From IMG/VR virus record IMGVR_UViG_3300035698_005834, positions 1-23,404 of that record: a stretch of 23,404 nucleotides of DNA, one strand, 5' to 3'. The stretch's first letter is position 1, and the number at the start of each line of letters is the position of its first letter. Positions 6,004 through 13,880 of the stretch are shown here, in pieces. The notes under the pieces were generated by a model that saw only the letters and a list, made by a program, of their open reading frames with translations, ran no database searches and was not told where the DNA came from. The translations under genes and the position numbers were made by a program. Origin of the DNA: a virus.

Positions 6004-6510
6004 ATGAGTGAAGAGGTAATTGATTTTAGGAAAGACATAAAGAATCCAAACAGTGCTTTGTACTGGCTCTCCAAACAATTTGATGTTGATATTAACTTTA
6101 ATAGAGCTAAAGAGGGTGATGTTCTCAGGAATTATGACGAAACACCCTTAACCACTTATCTGCGTAGGCGGTATATTAACCAGCAAGAATATGACGCGGG
6201 TATGTATATAGCCAAGCTGTTTCAAATAGTGCGAGCCAACCCATGCAAGACAATGAATTTTGATAAGTTCCTTCATGGAGTAAGGGGAAATAGTGATCCT
6301 GATTATATCAGTCAAAAAGATGAAGAGTTGATAAAGATAATGAGGGATGTAGGAAGTGAATCTGCACGCATATTGATACATGTTTGTTATTCGGGGCATC
6401 ATATGAGCTCTTGGTGCAAGCAGGAGAACTTTGCTAAAGAGGCTGCAACCCCCCTATTAAGGGTGGCGTTGAGGTCTGCTGATAGCGCCATTGGATCATT
6501 ACGCTCTTAA
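6004..6510 (+). CDS. DUF6456-like protein, candidate late-gene regulator
   Basis: I use ATG 6004 (seven bases after GGAG); ATG 6001 and GTG 5998 are alternatives. The product is 168 aa. Residues about 45-165 resemble the alphaproteobacterial DUF6456 pattern: TPLTTYLRRRYINQQEYDAG, then an MNFDK segment, then a G-E-A-R-ILIHVC core followed by a Cys-bearing loop, and a closing AATPLLRVAL helix. This is from memory of the family, not a search. No clear helix-turn-helix or zinc site is seen. The gene is alone on its strand, sits directly before the late promoter and its leader terminator, and precedes all packaging genes, exactly where lambda Q lies. A role as antiterminator or activator of late transcription is inferred from that position. 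Confidence 0.7.
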   Translation: MSEEVIDFRKDIKNPNSALYWLSKQFDVDINFNRAKEGDVLRNYDETPLTTYLRRRYINQQEYDAGMYIAKLFQIVRANPCKTMNFDKFLHGVRGNSDPDYISQKDEELIKIMRDVGSESARILIHVCYSGHHMSSWCKQENFAKEAATPLLRVALRSADSAIGSLRS

Positions 6511-6539
6511 TATATTTATGATTTAGTCATTTTTTGTTC

Positions 6540-6569
6540 TTGACTTGACTCTGAATCAGATGCTATAAT
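6540..6569 (+). promoter_or_regulatory. Late promoter
   Basis: TTGACT (6540-6545), an 18-bp spacer and TATAAT (6564-6569) give 5/6 and 6/6 matches. The predicted start is near 6576. The spacer contains the palindrome TCTGAATCAGA (6550-6560), a plausible protein site. It is the only strong promoter seen for the 15-kb late operon. Confidence 0.8.
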
Positions 6570-6603
6570 ATGTTCATACTTAAGAAGTATGCCTAGGTAT
6601 ACC
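6550..6603. promoter_or_regulatory. Palindrome cluster at the late promoter and start site
   Basis: Three kinds of dyad occur within 54 bp: TCTGA-A-TCAGA (6550-6560) in the promoter spacer; CATACTT-AAG-AAGTATG (6575-6591), a perfect 7-bp dyad at the predicted +1; and the overlapping CCTAGG (6592-6597) and GGTATACC (6596-6603). They could be operators, or the second could fold as a hairpin at the 5' end of the transcript. Confidence 0.5.
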
Positions 6604-6664
6604 AATTAGGTTTCAATAGTTTCACTCAAGGTCGTTACCGTTCATTCGGTTGCGGCCTTTTTTT
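6576..6664 (+). ncRNA. Predicted short leader RNA of the late operon
   Basis: Transcription from the predicted start near 6576 to the terminator ending at 6664 would give an RNA of about 89 nt with a possible 5' hairpin (6575-6591) and a 3' terminator hairpin. It has no reading frame of note. By layout it resembles the 6S leader RNA of lambda, made when the late antiterminator is absent. This is a prediction from promoter and terminator only. Confidence 0.5.
6628..6664 (+). terminator. Strong intrinsic terminator in the late leader
   Basis: Left arm 6628-6640 pairs with right arm 6647-6659: twelve of thirteen positions pair (two of them G-T) with one T-T mismatch, around the loop TTCATT, and seven T follow from 6658. 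It lies after the late promoter and before the first late gene, so late expression requires read-through or antitermination. Confidence 0.85.
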
Positions 6665-6680
6665 ATTTCAGGATTTAGTT

Positions 6681-6878
6681 ATGTGTCTATTTGGTGAAGT
6701 TAATCACCCAGCTTTGCATTATATAAATGATGCCTATATCTCTGCGTGTGGAAGAGAAGATGATGATGCACACTATAGAAGAGAGCGCATTTTCCCATAC
6801 GGGAGACAGTACATTTATGGCGAAGTACCGTCAAAAAAATATTTAAAAGGAGAAGATAATGCCAACATTAGAGATTGA
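6681..6878 (+). CDS. 65-aa hypothetical protein, first late gene
   Basis: The start is ATG 6681 with AGGAT upstream, just after the leader terminator. The product (MCLFGEVNHPALHYIND...) is hydrophilic, with many Asp, Tyr and Arg residues and no membrane or zinc motif. Small MCLFGE- or MCFGG-starting proteins are common at the head of phage structural operons, but I cannot assign a role. Its end overlaps the next gene by 20 bp, so the two are probably co-translated. A head-related or packaging accessory role is inferred from position alone. Confidence 0.65.
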   Translation: MCLFGEVNHPALHYINDAYISACGREDDDAHYRRERIFPYGRQYIYGEVPSKKYLKGEDNANIRD

Positions 6879-7155
6879 TGAATATAGTGGTGCAGCAACC
6901 GTCAATGGGTCCACTGTACCTGTTTATTCATACCCTATTACAACCCAAAAGATTACTACCTCAGCTTCATCACAGAGATCATCTGCCCTAAATGTAGATA
7001 CACGTATTTGCTCATTAAAGGCTGTGGGTGGTAACTTACGCGTGGCCTTCGGGGGCGAGCCTACAGCATCAACCTCAACTAAATTACTTTCGACGAGCGA
7101 GGTGTATGACATTGCTGTTAAGGGTGGTGATAAAATAGCGGTAATAGATGCGTAA
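6859..7155 (+). CDS. Small beta-rich virion-associated protein
   Basis: 98 aa with an excellent AAGGAG site 7 nt before ATG 6859. The N-terminal half is Ser/Thr-rich. The C-terminal half (residues 50-98) has the pattern LKAVGGNLRVAFGGEPTASTSTKLLSTSEVYDIAVKGGDKIAVI, cut here for length, typical of small phage beta-sandwich proteins that recur near terminase or capsid genes (a xVAFGxxPxAxxxS motif). It is probably a minor capsid or decoration component; this is family memory and not proven. Its stop overlaps the terminase small subunit start (TAATG). Confidence 0.65.
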   Translation: MPTLEIDEYSGAATVNGSTVPVYSYPITTQKITTSASSQRSSALNVDTRICSLKAVGGNLRVAFGGEPTASTSTKLLSTSEVYDIAVKGGDKIAVIDA

Positions 7156-7460
7156 TGGCAGCAAGAAAAACAAAATTCCTAACAGATGAACACCGCCAAA
7201 AGATCAAGGTAAGTATGATCATTAATCGTTTGAATTCATTTGTAGAAGGTGAAGTAAAAATGGAAGGGCCTCAAGTAACTGCTGCTCTTGGGCTACTCAA
7301 GAAGGTATTGCCTGATATGCAAGCAACACAGTTATCGAATGACCCTGATAATCCTTTAATGCCAGTCATATCAAATAAGCCTTTAACGAAGCAGGAATGG
7401 AATGAACGGTACTCAAGTGATATGGGCTCCACAGGAGGGGCCACAGAAAGCACTGATTGA
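7155..7460 (+). CDS. Terminase small subunit-like protein
   Basis: 101 aa, starting in a TAATG overlap. The N-terminal part (FLTDEHRQKIKVSMIINRLNSFVEGEVKMEG, then PQVTAALGLLKKVLPDM) is the helical pattern of short podophage small terminases, which recognise viral DNA and load it onto the large subunit: a basic region, a MIINRL helix, and a QVTAALGLLKK helix. The tail is loose and polar. The large-subunit gene begins inside its last 59 bp in another frame, a strong sign of paired function. It is shorter than the P22 small subunit (162 aa). Confidence 0.75.
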   Translation: MAARKTKFLTDEHRQKIKVSMIINRLNSFVEGEVKMEGPQVTAALGLLKKVLPDMQATQLSNDPDNPLMPVISNKPLTKQEWNERYSSDMGSTGGATESTD

Positions 7461-8877
7461 TTGTCCTTTCACTGAGATATTCTTTGGAGGCGCTAGAGGC
7501 GGTGGAAAGACAGATGGTGTACTAGGCAAGTGGGCTCTCAAAGAGCAGAAGTATGGTGCAGATTTTAATGCCATTATGTTTAGACGTACTACGGTTTCAT
7601 CTGATGATGCGATTCAAAGAGCTAAAGAAATATACTTGCCCTTGGGTGCTGAATACGTAGATAAAGCAGGCGGCACATTTAGAATGCCTAACGGTGGCAG
7701 GGTTTCATTTAGATATCTGGAAAATGAAGATGATGCCAATGAGTATCAAGGTAGAAACCTAACAGATGCATGGGTAGAGGAAGTGGGGCAATATGCCTCA
7801 AGTGCAGCTATTGATATGCTATTTGGGGTGCTGCGCTCTGCTAAAGGGGTGCCAGTTCAGTTGATTCTTACCGGAAACCCGGGTGGAGTGGGGCAGCATT
7901 GGATTGCCCAGAGGTATGGTTTAATCCCATTCCCTAAGGGGCCACAGATTTTGTCTAGGGATTTACCTAATGGGAGCGTCCATCACTTTGCGGTTATACC
8001 GTCACGCATTCAAGACAACAAGATATTGTTGCAGGGTGATGCGGGTTACATGGATCGCTTGTATATGGTTGGCGGTGAAAGCTTAGTTAAGGCATGGCTT
8101 GATGGTGATTGGTCAGCAATCGAAGGGGCTTTCTTTAATGGATGGTCACAAGCCAATATCGTGGAACCATTTGAGATTCCTAAGCATTGGTATAAGTACA
8201 GATCATTTGATTGGGGCTATGCGGCGCCGTTCTCTGCTGGTTGGTGGGCAATAGCCTCGGATGATTACGAGATAGGCGGTAAAACCATCCCTAGGGGAGC
8301 AATGATTAGATATCGTGAATGGTATGGCTCTAGCGCTCCAAATAAGGGATTGCGAATGGAGGCTGAAGACATAGGTCGCGGTATATTGGAGCGTGAGGTA
8401 GAGGGCGAGATAAACGGCAAGAACGTTGCGGATCCTTCCATCTTTGCGACAGATAGGGGTCCATCTATAGCTGAGAGAATGTTTAAGGTAGGTGTTAAGT
8501 GGGCAAGAGCAGATAACAAGCGTGTAGGCATTAAAGGGTTTATGGGCGGTTGGGATCAAATGAGAACCCGCATGAAGAGTTATGACATAGTGGAAGGTAG
8601 CCCAGTAAGGGTTGCTCCTATGTTGTATGTTTTTTCAACGTGTAGAGATTTTATTCGTATAGTGCCTGTTTTGCAGCACGACATGAAGAAGCCAGAGGAT
8701 TTGGATACAGAATCAGAGGATCATATTGCTGATGAGGCTCGGTATGCCTGTATGGCGCGTCCATTTATTAAGAAGTTACCAGAACCAGATAAACCTAGAA
8801 AAACGTTACATAACATTAAAGCAAGTGAAGTGTTTGCCCTTGATAGCAAGCCCTCCGTAGGACATGCACGTATATGA
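7402..8877 (+). CDS. terL: Terminase large subunit (ATPase and nuclease)
   Basis: At 491 aa this is close to P22 gp2 (499). ATPase part: Walker A GARGGGKT (30-37), Walker B LTDAWVEE (120-127, with the catalytic Glu pair), and the coupling motif LTGNP (156-160). Nuclease part: Asp270 in SFDWGY, Asp344 in VADPS, and Asp440/Asp444 in DHIADEARYA, the three acidic clusters of the RNase H-like fold. It packages DNA into the prohead and cuts the concatemer. The ATG at 7402 has AGGA five bases before it and lies inside the small-subunit gene. The end overlaps the portal start (ATGA). Confidence 0.95.
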   Translation: MNGTQVIWAPQEGPQKALIDCPFTEIFFGGARGGGKTDGVLGKWALKEQKYGADFNAIMFRRTTVSSDDAIQRAKEIYLPLGAEYVDKAGGTFRMPNGGRVSFRYLENEDDANEYQGRNLTDAWVEEVGQYASSAAIDMLFGVLRSAKGVPVQLILTGNPGGVGQHWIAQRYGLIPFPKGPQILSRDLPNGSVHHFAVIPSRIQDNKILLQGDAGYMDRLYMVGGESLVKAWLDGDWSAIEGAFFNGWSQANIVEPFEIPKHWYKYRSFDWGYAAPFSAGWWAIASDDYEIGGKTIPRGAMIRYREWYGSSAPNKGLRMEAEDIGRGILEREVEGEINGKNVADPSIFATDRGPSIAERMFKVGVKWARADNKRVGIKGFMGGWDQMRTRMKSYDIVEGSPVRVAPMLYVFSTCRDFIRIVPVLQHDMKKPEDLDTESEDHIADEARYACMARPFIKKLPEPDKPRKTLHNIKASEVFALDSKPSVGHARI

Positions 8878-10862
8878 AGAATATGAATTACTCGTCAGCT
8901 ACTAAAAAATACATTGATGAGATAGATTTTTATACCAAAAAGTTTTCGGGCTGGGAGGGGAGAGCTGATAAGATTGTCAAACGTTATAAAGATGATCGTA
9001 AGAGCGCCAATTCTAAAGCCCAGTTTAATATTCTTTGGTCAAATACACAGACATTAGCTCCTGCTGTTTATTCCCAACCTCCAAAAACCAACATTGAGAG
9101 ACGCTTTCAAAGCGATGATGAATTAGGGTTGGTTGCATCTAATGTACTAGAGCGCGCTACAGGTTATTTTGTTGATGCTGATGAGTTTGATTACTCGATG
9201 AAACAAGTGGTCTTGGATTACCTTCTTGCAGGTCGTGGGCAGTCATGGGTGAGGTATGTTCCTCATTTTATGGACCCAGACATCGGTCAGTCTATTGAGG
9301 CGGAGGAAGAGGGTGTTCAGATTTCTGAGGATATAGTAGAAGGCGATGACGCTGAACTGGAACAAGAGTTGAAGTATGAAGATGTTGTAATTGATTATGT
9401 GCATTGGAAAGACTTTGGACATGCATGGGGGCGTACTTGGGAAGAGGTGCCGCTAGTATGGCGCTGTGTGTATATGGGAAAAAGAGAAGTAACAGATCGC
9501 TTTGGTGAAGAGGCTGCCGATAAAATATCATTTGAGAAAAAAGATGGTGACGAAGTAATTCGCAATAAAGCTGAAGTATTTGAGATCTGGGATAAGGAAA
9601 AGAAGAAAGTTATATGGTTATCCAAGCAGTGTGAAGACCCTCTTGATGAGATGGATGACCCTCTTAAATTAAAAGGATTTTTCCCATGTCCTAGACCTAT
9701 TTACAGTACAGTTGCTAACGATAATTTGGTTCCCACGCCCTTCTACATACAATACCAAGATCAAGCTCTTGAGATGGATGAGTTAACGGCTCGTATTGAT
9801 GGGATCACAAAATCAATTAGGGTTGCTGGTGTATATGATGCTGGTGTCCAAGGGTTGGAGGGACTACTAACAAGTGGATATGATAATAAGCTTGTCCCCG
9901 TTGATAGTTGGGCGATGTTTGCTGAAAAAGGTGGCTTATCTGGCGCTATAGACCTTCTGCCAATGCAAGATATTGTTCAAACTCTATTGTCACTGTATCA
10001 GGCGCGAGATCAGGTGAAGAAAGATCTTTATGAGATTAGTGGAATTTCCGATATTGTACGTGGGTTGTCTAATCCAAATGAGACGGCCACAGCTCAAAAG
10101 ATAAAGGGTCAATTTGCTACATTGCGTCTTGATGATATGCAAAAAGAGGTTCAGAGGTTCGCTCGTGATTTAGTGCGTATTATTGCAGAGATTATAGCAG
10201 AGCACTTTGATCCTGAAACAATCAAGCAGATTAGTGGCATACAACTCCTGTCTGAGCAAGAAAAACAGATCACTCAAATGAAGATTTTTCAAGCTCAAGA
10301 ATCTCAGCAGCCACCTCCTATCAAAGAGGAAACGATGGAGCTAATGAATCAACCCTCTTGGGAATCCGTCTTAGGCCTTATTGGTAACGATATGGCTAGG
10401 TGTTTCCGAATTTCTATTGAAACGGACTCTACAATTAAAGGTGACCAAGAGGCCGAAAAGCAAGCTCGTACAGAGTTTTTGGGAGCTGTTAGTGGATATT
10501 TGGAAAAGGCTATTATGATGCCTCCTGAGTTGCAGCCATTAGCAGGTGAAATGCTGTTGTTTGGCGTTCGTGGATTTAAAACTGGGCGCCAGTTAGAGCA
10601 AAGTATTAAGGCTGCCATCGATACAATAAAGAAAAAAGCAGAGCAGCCGCAGGGCAATTCCCAAGCGCAAGAGGTTCAGCGTGAGATTGAGGGTAAGAAG
10701 CTTGAAGCTGATATTGAGATGAAAAAACTAGACGTTCAGATGAAACAAATGGATATCCAGATAAAGGAAGCTGAAATTCAGCAAAAGATTATTGATCGTG
10801 ACATTAAGAAATTAGAGACAGTTAACACTCCGCAAGAACAAATTCTCCAAGCTATACTATGA
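8874..10862 (+). CDS. Portal protein (P22 type)
   Basis: At 662 aa it is somewhat shorter than P22 gp1 (725). The N-terminus (YTKKFSGWEGRADKIVKRYKDDR, then FNILWSNTQTLAPAVYSQPPKT) is the typical opening of P22/Bcep22 portals. The middle has the crown/wing pattern (DYVHWKDFGHAWGRTWEEV, VWRCVYMGKREVTDRFG). The region from about 360 to 410 (YQARDQVKKDLYEISGISDIVRG) is the long channel helix. Residues about 600-650 are a highly charged coiled coil with repeating KKLDVQMKQ-like units, probably the barrel. Twelve copies should form the DNA entry ring. It is coupled to both neighbours by ATGA overlaps. Confidence 0.92.
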   Translation: MKNMNYSSATKKYIDEIDFYTKKFSGWEGRADKIVKRYKDDRKSANSKAQFNILWSNTQTLAPAVYSQPPKTNIERRFQSDDELGLVASNVLERATGYFVDADEFDYSMKQVVLDYLLAGRGQSWVRYVPHFMDPDIGQSIEAEEEGVQISEDIVEGDDAELEQELKYEDVVIDYVHWKDFGHAWGRTWEEVPLVWRCVYMGKREVTDRFGEEAADKISFEKKDGDEVIRNKAEVFEIWDKEKKKVIWLSKQCEDPLDEMDDPLKLKGFFPCPRPIYSTVANDNLVPTPFYIQYQDQALEMDELTARIDGITKSIRVAGVYDAGVQGLEGLLTSGYDNKLVPVDSWAMFAEKGGLSGAIDLLPMQDIVQTLLSLYQARDQVKKDLYEISGISDIVRGLSNPNETATAQKIKGQFATLRLDDMQKEVQRFARDLVRIIAEIIAEHFDPETIKQISGIQLLSEQEKQITQMKIFQAQESQQPPPIKEETMELMNQPSWESVLGLIGNDMARCFRISIETDSTIKGDQEAEKQARTEFLGAVSGYLEKAIMMPPELQPLAGEMLLFGVRGFKTGRQLEQSIKAAIDTIKKKAEQPQGNSQAQEVQREIEGKKLEADIEMKKLDVQMKQMDIQIKEAEIQQKIIDRDIKKLETVNTPQEQILQAIL

Positions 10863-11254
10863 CATACGATGATTTGATTGAGTTAGGCTTATCCGATGTG
10901 GATGCAGCCCTTCTAACTACGCCTATACGTGATTTAAGCGCAGATGACAGGCTCGAGGCCATCCATGCACACGACAAAAAGGTGAGAGCAGTTCGTAAGT
11001 TAAATGAATCATTCAAAGAGAGGTTAGGCTTTTCTACACCTGTCATTATCAAGGATTCAATGGATGCAATATTCAATCCAATAAACGGCAAGATGTACGA
11101 CTCAAAATCCAAATATTACGCCGATGTAAGGGCAGCGGGGGGTGTTATTGCAGGCAACGACTCTGCGCTCACCAAACAAAAAGATATCCCTGATATGGCT
11201 GATCATGGTCGCAAGCAGGATATAGCGAACGCACTAAATGAAATGGGTTATTAA
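10859..11254 (+). CDS. Conserved podophage head-region protein, unknown role
   Basis: 131 aa. The N-terminal half is helical and charged (MTYDDLIELGLSDVDAALL, DDRLEAIHAHDKK). The C-terminal half has FNPINGKMYDSKSKYYADVRAAGGVIAGND, given here in part; it resembles a short motif (S/N-P-x-x-G-x-x-Y-D-S-x-x-x-Y) that recurs in podophage proteins coded between portal and scaffold. It is probably a minor head or assembly protein. The gene overlaps the portal stop by 4 bp and precedes the scaffold by 14 bp. No enzyme motif is seen. Confidence 0.72.
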   Translation: MTYDDLIELGLSDVDAALLTTPIRDLSADDRLEAIHAHDKKVRAVRKLNESFKERLGFSTPVIIKDSMDAIFNPINGKMYDSKSKYYADVRAAGGVIAGNDSALTKQKDIPDMADHGRKQDIANALNEMGY

Positions 11255-11268
11255 GAAGGGAAAATACC

Positions 11269-12336
11269 ATGGATAAAGAAACGAATGTACTAGATGATAT
11301 TGAAGCGGCTTATGAAGAGCTAACTCAGGACAATGAAGAAGCTAACAGTGAAATAGCAGAGGGAGCAGAAGATGAGATCAGCGAGCTACAAGATGAGCCA
11401 GAAGAATCAGGAGAAAAACCTGAAGGCGAAGAAACCAAAAGTGAAGAAAAAGAAAATCAAGAGCCCGCAGAAAGAGAGCCAGCCCAAGCAGAAGTAAAGG
11501 TTGAGGAGGATATTGCGCCACCGCAAAGCTGGTCGGGGCTACAAAAAGAAAAATGGAAAGAGATCCCCTTAGAGGCACGTAAATATATTACTCAACGTGA
11601 GGAAGAGGCTCACAAGGCTATTACTAAACATGATGAAGATCGTAACTTTGGCAAGATGGTTAAGGATCAATTCTCACCCTACACACCTATGATCGAAGCT
11701 GAGGGGGGTACACCAGAAGGTGTGATCAAAGATTACTTACAAATGTCGTATGTTGTACGTCAAGGAACACCAGAGCAAAAAGCAAATTTAGTGCGTCAGA
11801 CGATGCAGCAATTTAACATTGATCCACGTTTAGTTTTTGGGCAGCAGGCGACTCATGGGCAGCAGGGAGGAAGTTTTTCACCTGAAATTGCTGCTAAACT
11901 AAGTCATTTAGAGCAGAGAATCGCCCAAAGTGACCAAGAGAAAAATCAACAAAAAGAATTAGAGCAACAACAACAAACCACAGTTGCTCAGAAAGAAGTT
12001 GAAGCCTTCGCTTCAAATCCCGAAAACATTTACTTCAACGATGTGCGTTCCCATATGGCGGCGCTTATCGATAGTGAGCAAGTAAAGGATTTGAAAGAGG
12101 CATACGATACGGCTATATGGGCTCATCCAGAGATTCGCGCCAACCTTCTCGCCAAGAAAGAGGCAGAGGATACTCAAAAGCGCAAGCAATCTATGGAAGC
12201 CAAGAGGAAAGCCGCCTCATCTGTGACGGGTAGTCCAGGCAAGCAGGCCAACACCCGAAAACAACAAAATTCAAATAGTGTAGATGACGATATTGAGGCC
12301 GCTTGGGCTGAGGTGGAAACGTCTGCGCGTGTTTGA
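11269..12336 (+). CDS. Scaffolding protein
   Basis: 355 aa and very hydrophilic. Residues 1-80 are acidic (Glu-rich), 85-120 hold the QSWSGLQKEKWKEIPLEARKYI segment typical of podophage scaffolds, 120-235 are helical, and 220-245 are Gln-rich coiled coil. A basic linker precedes the C-terminal motif. It sits directly before the coat gene, as scaffolds do, and would template prohead assembly and then leave. The same motif occurs at both ends: DDIEAAYEEL (9-18) and DDIEAAWAEV (340-349). The start ATG 11269 follows AAGGGA. Confidence 0.85.
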   Translation: MDKETNVLDDIEAAYEELTQDNEEANSEIAEGAEDEISELQDEPEESGEKPEGEETKSEEKENQEPAEREPAQAEVKVEEDIAPPQSWSGLQKEKWKEIPLEARKYITQREEEAHKAITKHDEDRNFGKMVKDQFSPYTPMIEAEGGTPEGVIKDYLQMSYVVRQGTPEQKANLVRQTMQQFNIDPRLVFGQQATHGQQGGSFSPEIAAKLSHLEQRIAQSDQEKNQQKELEQQQQTTVAQKEVEAFASNPENIYFNDVRSHMAALIDSEQVKDLKEAYDTAIWAHPEIRANLLAKKEAEDTQKRKQSMEAKRKAASSVTGSPGKQANTRKQQNSNSVDDDIEAAWAEVETSARV

Positions 12337-12357
12337 ACTTAATTAACGGAGAACATT

Positions 12358-13335
12358 ATGGTTTCACCTAATCTATCGGAGTTGGTTACAACCACACTTC
12401 GCAATCGTACAGGTAAACTTGCCGATAACGTTACCAATAACAATGCCTTACTCTACAAGCTTAAAAAGCGCGGAAATGTAAAGACTGTTAGCGGTGGACG
12501 TACAATCGTGCAAGAGCTTGAATATGCCGAAAATAGTACATTTAAACGCTATTCTGGGTATGAAACACTCGATATTTCACCATCTGATGTGATGACAGCG
12601 GCGGAGTTTGCTTGGAAACAAGCGGCTGTTGCGGTTTCTATATCAGGTCTTGAGATGTTACAAAATGCGGGTAAAGAAGAGATTATCAATCTTTTAAGTA
12701 GCCGTATTAAAAATGCCGAACGTACACTAATGAATAATATCGCAGCCGATATTTATTCTGATGGTACTGCGGACGGCGGCAAGCAGATCGGTGGTTTGCA
12801 GTTACTTGTTTCGACAGCCCCTACAACGGGAACTGTTGGAGGAATTGACCGTGCAGCCTTCCCGTTTTGGCGCAATCAGGCTACAGTAAGTGGCTCAGAT
12901 GCAACATCAGCAAACATCAAAGATCGCATGAACGCAATGTCTACAAGCCTTGTTCGTGGGAATGATGGTGTTGACTTGATCGTTATGGATAGTAATTATT
13001 ACAATTTGTACCTCTCAAGCCTTCAGGACATCCAGCGCATCACGTCTGATGACATGGCAGGTGCTGGATTTATGTCATTGAAATATTTCGGTGCAGGTAA
13101 ATCAGCGGATGTTGTTCTTGATGGTGGCCAAGGCGGTGCTTGTCCTGAGAACACAGCATATTTCTTGAATACTGACTTTATTCACTTCCGTCCTCACTCA
13201 GGTCGCAACTTTGCACCTCTTGAGAATGCGGAGCGTGTTGCAGTCAATCAAGATGCGATGGTTCGTTTGATAGGCTTTGCTGGAAACATGACAACGTCTA
13301 ACGCGTCCCTTCAGGGCGTATTAACACAAAGCTAA
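12358..13335 (+). CDS. Major capsid (coat) protein
   Basis: 325 aa, with GGAGA before ATG 12358. The sequence has the usual opening of Bcep22-like coat proteins (SPNLSELVTTTLRNRTGKLADNVTNNNALLYKLKKRG), then TIVQELEYAENSTFKRYSGYETLDI (extended arm to E-loop region), then a long helix (SSRIKNAERTLMNNIAADIYSDG, spine-helix candidate), and a C-terminal beta-rich region. It is longer than a minimal HK97 fold and shorter than P22 coat (430). Its place after the scaffold and before a decoration-like gene fits. Hundreds of copies would build the shell. Confidence 0.9.
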   Translation: MVSPNLSELVTTTLRNRTGKLADNVTNNNALLYKLKKRGNVKTVSGGRTIVQELEYAENSTFKRYSGYETLDISPSDVMTAAEFAWKQAAVAVSISGLEMLQNAGKEEIINLLSSRIKNAERTLMNNIAADIYSDGTADGGKQIGGLQLLVSTAPTTGTVGGIDRAAFPFWRNQATVSGSDATSANIKDRMNAMSTSLVRGNDGVDLIVMDSNYYNLYLSSLQDIQRITSDDMAGAGFMSLKYFGAGKSADVVLDGGQGGACPENTAYFLNTDFIHFRPHSGRNFAPLENAERVAVNQDAMVRLIGFAGNMTTSNASLQGVLTQS

Positions 13336-13347
13336 GGAGACAAAACT

Positions 13348-13815
13348 ATGCCAAATACTAAACTAGGTGCCAATGTCGGCGCTACATCTACAACGGCTGA
13401 ATTCGGTCTTTTAGAGCGTCACTATGATGGAACAGATGATAAAGAATATATCTACGTTCAAGCAAGTGAAGCACTAACAGCTAATGCGGCTATCGTGATT
13501 ACTGAGGCGGGTCAAGCGGAGATGGTTGATACCACCTCTACGGCGTCTGCCTTTGGTGATCGAGTCAGTGTTATTAGTATAGCTTTTGCTGATAACGAGT
13601 ACGGCTGGGCTCAAGTGACTGGTGCTTGCACTTTGTCAGTTGGTTCATCTTGTGCGGCAAATACTGCAATTAACTCCACTGGCACAGCGGGGCGTTTAGA
13701 TGATGACGCTACCTCTGGCGCAGAAGTTATTGAGGGAATTGTTACCACTGGGACTGAAAGTTCCAATCTGGCGGCAGCATTCTTACAATACCCTTCTGTA
13801 GGAGCGACGCTTTAA
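13348..13815 (+). CDS. Probable capsid decoration protein
   Basis: 155 aa, GGAG before ATG 13348, 12 bp after the coat gene. It is rich in Ala, Thr, Ser and Gly with alternating hydrophobic residues, and so beta-rich (TANAAIVITEAGQAEMVD, YGWAQVTGACTLSVGSSC). Two or three Cys lie near the middle. Such proteins directly after the coat gene usually bind the outside of the shell at symmetry axes. The role is inferred from position and composition. A hairpin with a T-rich tail follows the stop, which would let coat and decoration messages end here in part. Confidence 0.75.
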   Translation: MPNTKLGANVGATSTTAEFGLLERHYDGTDDKEYIYVQASEALTANAAIVITEAGQAEMVDTTSTASAFGDRVSVISIAFADNEYGWAQVTGACTLSVGSSCAANTAINSTGTAGRLDDDATSGAEVIEGIVTTGTESSNLAAAFLQYPSVGATL

Positions 13816-13826
13816 GATTGGTAGGG

Positions 13827-13854
13827 AGAGGGGGAAACTCCTCTTTCTATTTTT
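13827..13854 (+). terminator. Moderate intrinsic terminator after the capsid genes
   Basis: AGAGGGG (13827-13833) pairs with CTCCTCT (13838-13844), six Watson-Crick pairs and one G-T, closed by a GAAA tetraloop and followed by a broken T tract (TTTCTATTTTT). It lies in the 65-bp gap after the decoration gene. It may partly stop transcription or protect the 3' end of capsid mRNA. Confidence 0.55.
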
Positions 13855-13880
13855 ATAAATAACTAAGAAGGGGAAGACTA

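Noticed and set aside
5859-6074. Reverse 71-aa frame rich in Phe, Tyr and Ile
   Set aside because: It overlaps the well-supported 6004-6510 gene, has no ribosome site that I could see, and its composition is what AT-rich antisense gives.
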